Assembly (NCBI GenBank): GCA_042091275.1
Contig: JBELHR010000001.1
Span: forward strand, 1-64,000
Length of the DNA: 64,000 bases
From: JBELHR01 sp042091275
GTDB taxonomy: Bacteria > Bacteroidota > Bacteroidia > Flavobacteriales > Flavobacteriaceae
Direction of reading: 5' to 3'
Below the pieces are notes generated by a model. That model saw only the letters and a program-made list of their open reading frames with translations. It was not told the DNA's origin and did no database searches. Positions 62,656 through 64,000 of this stretch are shown here, in pieces. The translations under genes were made by a program, and so were the position numbers. Position 1 is the first letter of the stretch. Each line of letters starts with the position of its first letter.

Positions 62656-63856
62656 GAACTCCTTCTTTTAATTCATCTTCCAATTTCAACATATCCTCTA
62701 CACCTTCCTCTTGAACTAACTCCTTTTTTTCTGAAGCACTTACACTCAAGATAATACCAACAGCCACACAAGTCATCCACATAGAAGTCCCTCCTCCACT
62801 GACAAAAGGCAAAGTCTGCCCGGTAACAGGCACGAGATTAGTCGCGACCGCCATATTCAAAAATGCCTGAATAATAATCGGTAAACCCAAAGCTACGACC
62901 AAAAGACTACCAAATAAATCAGGAGCTTTTCGGGCAATGATTAAAAATCTCTGAAGCATTATTAAATAAAATACTATTACCAAAAACCCTCCGACCAAAC
63001 CGTATTCCTCAATTATAATTGCAAAAATAAAATCCGAAGAACTCTGAGGCAAAAAGTTCTTTTGAACACTTTTCCCAGGCCCTAAACCAGTTATACCACC
63101 GGTTGCAATTGCAATTTTAGCTTTCTCCACTTGATAGCTCTCCGTATTTTCACTATCCATAAAAGAAGTAACTCTACTCTCCCAAGTATCTAATCGATTC
63201 GGCATCATGCCTTCGGGCAAAACCTTCATTAAGGCTATCAAAAAGACTGTTAAAATCAAAATCCCTCCTGTCATTTTTGCTAAATGCCTCCAAGGATAAT
63301 CCCCGACAATCAAGAGTAAATAGACTGAAAACATTATGAGAAAAGCAGTGGAAAAATTTGATAGAAAAACTGGAAAAACTACAAGAATCACTGGCATCCA
63401 CAACCACTTGATACTTTCTTTAAAATCAATTTCTTGATCTCTATTCGAATACAGATATTTCGCGACATAGATCAACAGACAGATACTCGCAAAAACAGAG
63501 GTCTGAAAGGAAACCCCTATAAACGGAATCCTTAACCAACGGGATGCGTTTGCCCCAGCAATCGTATTCCCTTGCAAAGAAGTAATTAGTAAAAGGATTA
63601 TAGCTGCAGTCAAAAGTATCAGCGACAAACTTCCAAACCACTTGTAGGGAACCCTAGGAATAGAACTCAAAATAAGCAACCCGATAATAACCATAACAGA
63701 ATGCTTCACTAAATGTTGAATTGTAGTCCCATTATTGACCACGTGTTCCAAATTCGAAGCAGCGCTATAAATTGGCATAAACGACAAGATGCACATCAGG
63801 ACAACCAAACCCCAAAGCACCTTATCTCCTCGAATAAAAGAACTAATTCTCTCCAT
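62645..63856 (-). CDS. ftsW: Septal peptidoglycan polymerase FtsW
   Basis: 403-residue SEDS protein with about ten membrane helices. ANASRWLRIPFIGVSFQTS, FLSNFSTAFLIMFSVYLLL, GITGLGPGKSVQKNFLPQSSSDFIFAIIIEEYG and GQTLPFVSGGGTSMW are typical. It works with PBP3 in septal wall synthesis; its place in the dcw cluster distinguishes it from RodA at 36637. The C-terminal tail (ELVQEEGVEDMLKLEDELKEG) is acidic. Its ATG shares one base with the murD stop. Confidence 0.95.
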   Translation of the reverse strand: MERISSFIRGDKVLWGLVVLMCILSFMPIYSAASNLEHVVNNGTTIQHLVKHSVMVIIGLLILSSIPRVPYKWFGSLSLILLTAAIILLLITSLQGNTIAGANASRWLRIPFIGVSFQTSVFASICLLIYVAKYLYSNRDQEIDFKESIKWLWMPVILVVFPVFLSNFSTAFLIMFSVYLLLIVGDYPWRHLAKMTGGILILTVFLIALMKVLPEGMMPNRLDTWESRVTSFMDSENTESYQVEKAKIAIATGGITGLGPGKSVQKNFLPQSSSDFIFAIIIEEYGLVGGFLVIVFYLIMLQRFLIIARKAPDLFGSLLVVALGLPIIIQAFLNMAVATNLVPVTGQTLPFVSGGGTSMWMTCVAVGIILSVSASEKKELVQEEGVEDMLKLEDELKEGVHVG

Positions 63857-64000
63857 TATAATTGTCTAACAGCATTTTTAAATTGCCTACCTCTATCCTC
63901 ATAACTTTCAAACAAATCAAAACTAGCACAAGCTGGAGAAAGCAAAACATTATCTCCTTTTGAGGCTAATTTATAAGCGACCTTCGCAGCTTCTTCAGCT
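63856..64000 (-). CDS. murD: UDP-N-acetylmuramoyl-L-alanine--D-glutamate ligase (C-terminal end only)
   Basis: The last 47 residues of a protein on the minus strand, ending at the TAA at 63856-63858. The motif LLSPACASFDLFESYEDRG is the conserved C-terminus of MurD, and the gene order murD-ftsW-murG-murC supports it. The rest lies beyond the window. The stop overlaps the ftsW ATG (TAATG). Confidence 0.92.
   Translation of the reverse strand, partial: AEEAAKVAYKLASKGDNVLLSPACASFDLFESYEDRGRQFKNAVRQL

Overview
This is an AT-rich chromosomal window from a member of the Bacteroidota, most likely class Flavobacteriia or a close relative. The evidence is a complete gldKLMN set and a PorT gene (type IX secretion and gliding), an exosortase F pair, a short SigA-type primary sigma factor, an FtsZ ending in the flavobacterial-style FLHDNVD peptide, TamL and HYC_CC_PP family proteins, and many promoters of the Bacteroidota form (TTG, about 19-20 bases, TAnnTTTG). 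Shine-Dalgarno sequences are mostly absent, as expected for the phylum. I see no insertion sequence, prophage, CRISPR array or rRNA gene. Coding density is very high and no gene-free stretch exceeds about 300 bases.

Left part (1-12.4 kb, mostly minus strand): a truncated PLP enzyme of the ACC deaminase/D-cysteine desulfhydrase type, an ABC-F ATPase, a DUF983 membrane protein, an FAD oxidoreductase, then topA, a degenerate arginase-fold protein and gldK-gldL-gldM-gldN, which encode the core of the type IX secretion/gliding machine.

12.5-18.9 kb (plus strand): miaB, a sensor-less sigma-54 activator, lptE, a small TPR-like protein, secG, then groES-groEL. The same 13-bp palindrome, TGACA-N3-TGTCA, lies before miaB and before groES. 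18.9-30.3 kb (minus strand): a large BNR-repeat secreted protein; a CusABC-type copper/silver efflux operon with a HYC_CC_PP protein and a duplicated DUF3347 domain; and the exosortase XrtF with its partner.

30.3-37.9 kb (plus strand): a GAF/fRMsr-like protein, purH, and the rod-shape operon mreB-mreC-mreD-mrdA-rodA. 37.9-38.8 kb holds a tandem duplication of a tRNA-Glu plus rpsT unit. The two S20 proteins are identical although their genes differ at about 29 synonymous positions. 39-51.2 kb: proS, a low-complexity lipoprotein, a FadL-like porin, an Nfu scaffold protein, ubiE, porT, an SpoU methyltransferase, TamL, fbaA, accD (without its zinc ribbon) and a small lipoprotein.

51.4-55.7 kb (plus strand): rpsO, pnp, rpoD and rpe. 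55.7-64 kb (minus strand): the division and cell-wall (dcw) cluster read as murD (partial)-ftsW-murG-murC-ftsQ-ftsA-ftsZ-yqeY, followed 10 bases later by a tRNA-Arg. Overall the window is a core chromosomal region dominated by envelope assembly (T9SS, Lpt, TamL, peptidoglycan synthesis), with translation and folding genes between. The most unusual points are the rpsT/tRNA-Glu duplication, the shared palindrome, the probable pseudoenzyme beside gldK, the DUF3347 duplication, the zinc-ribbon-less AccD and the exosortase with no visible substrate.
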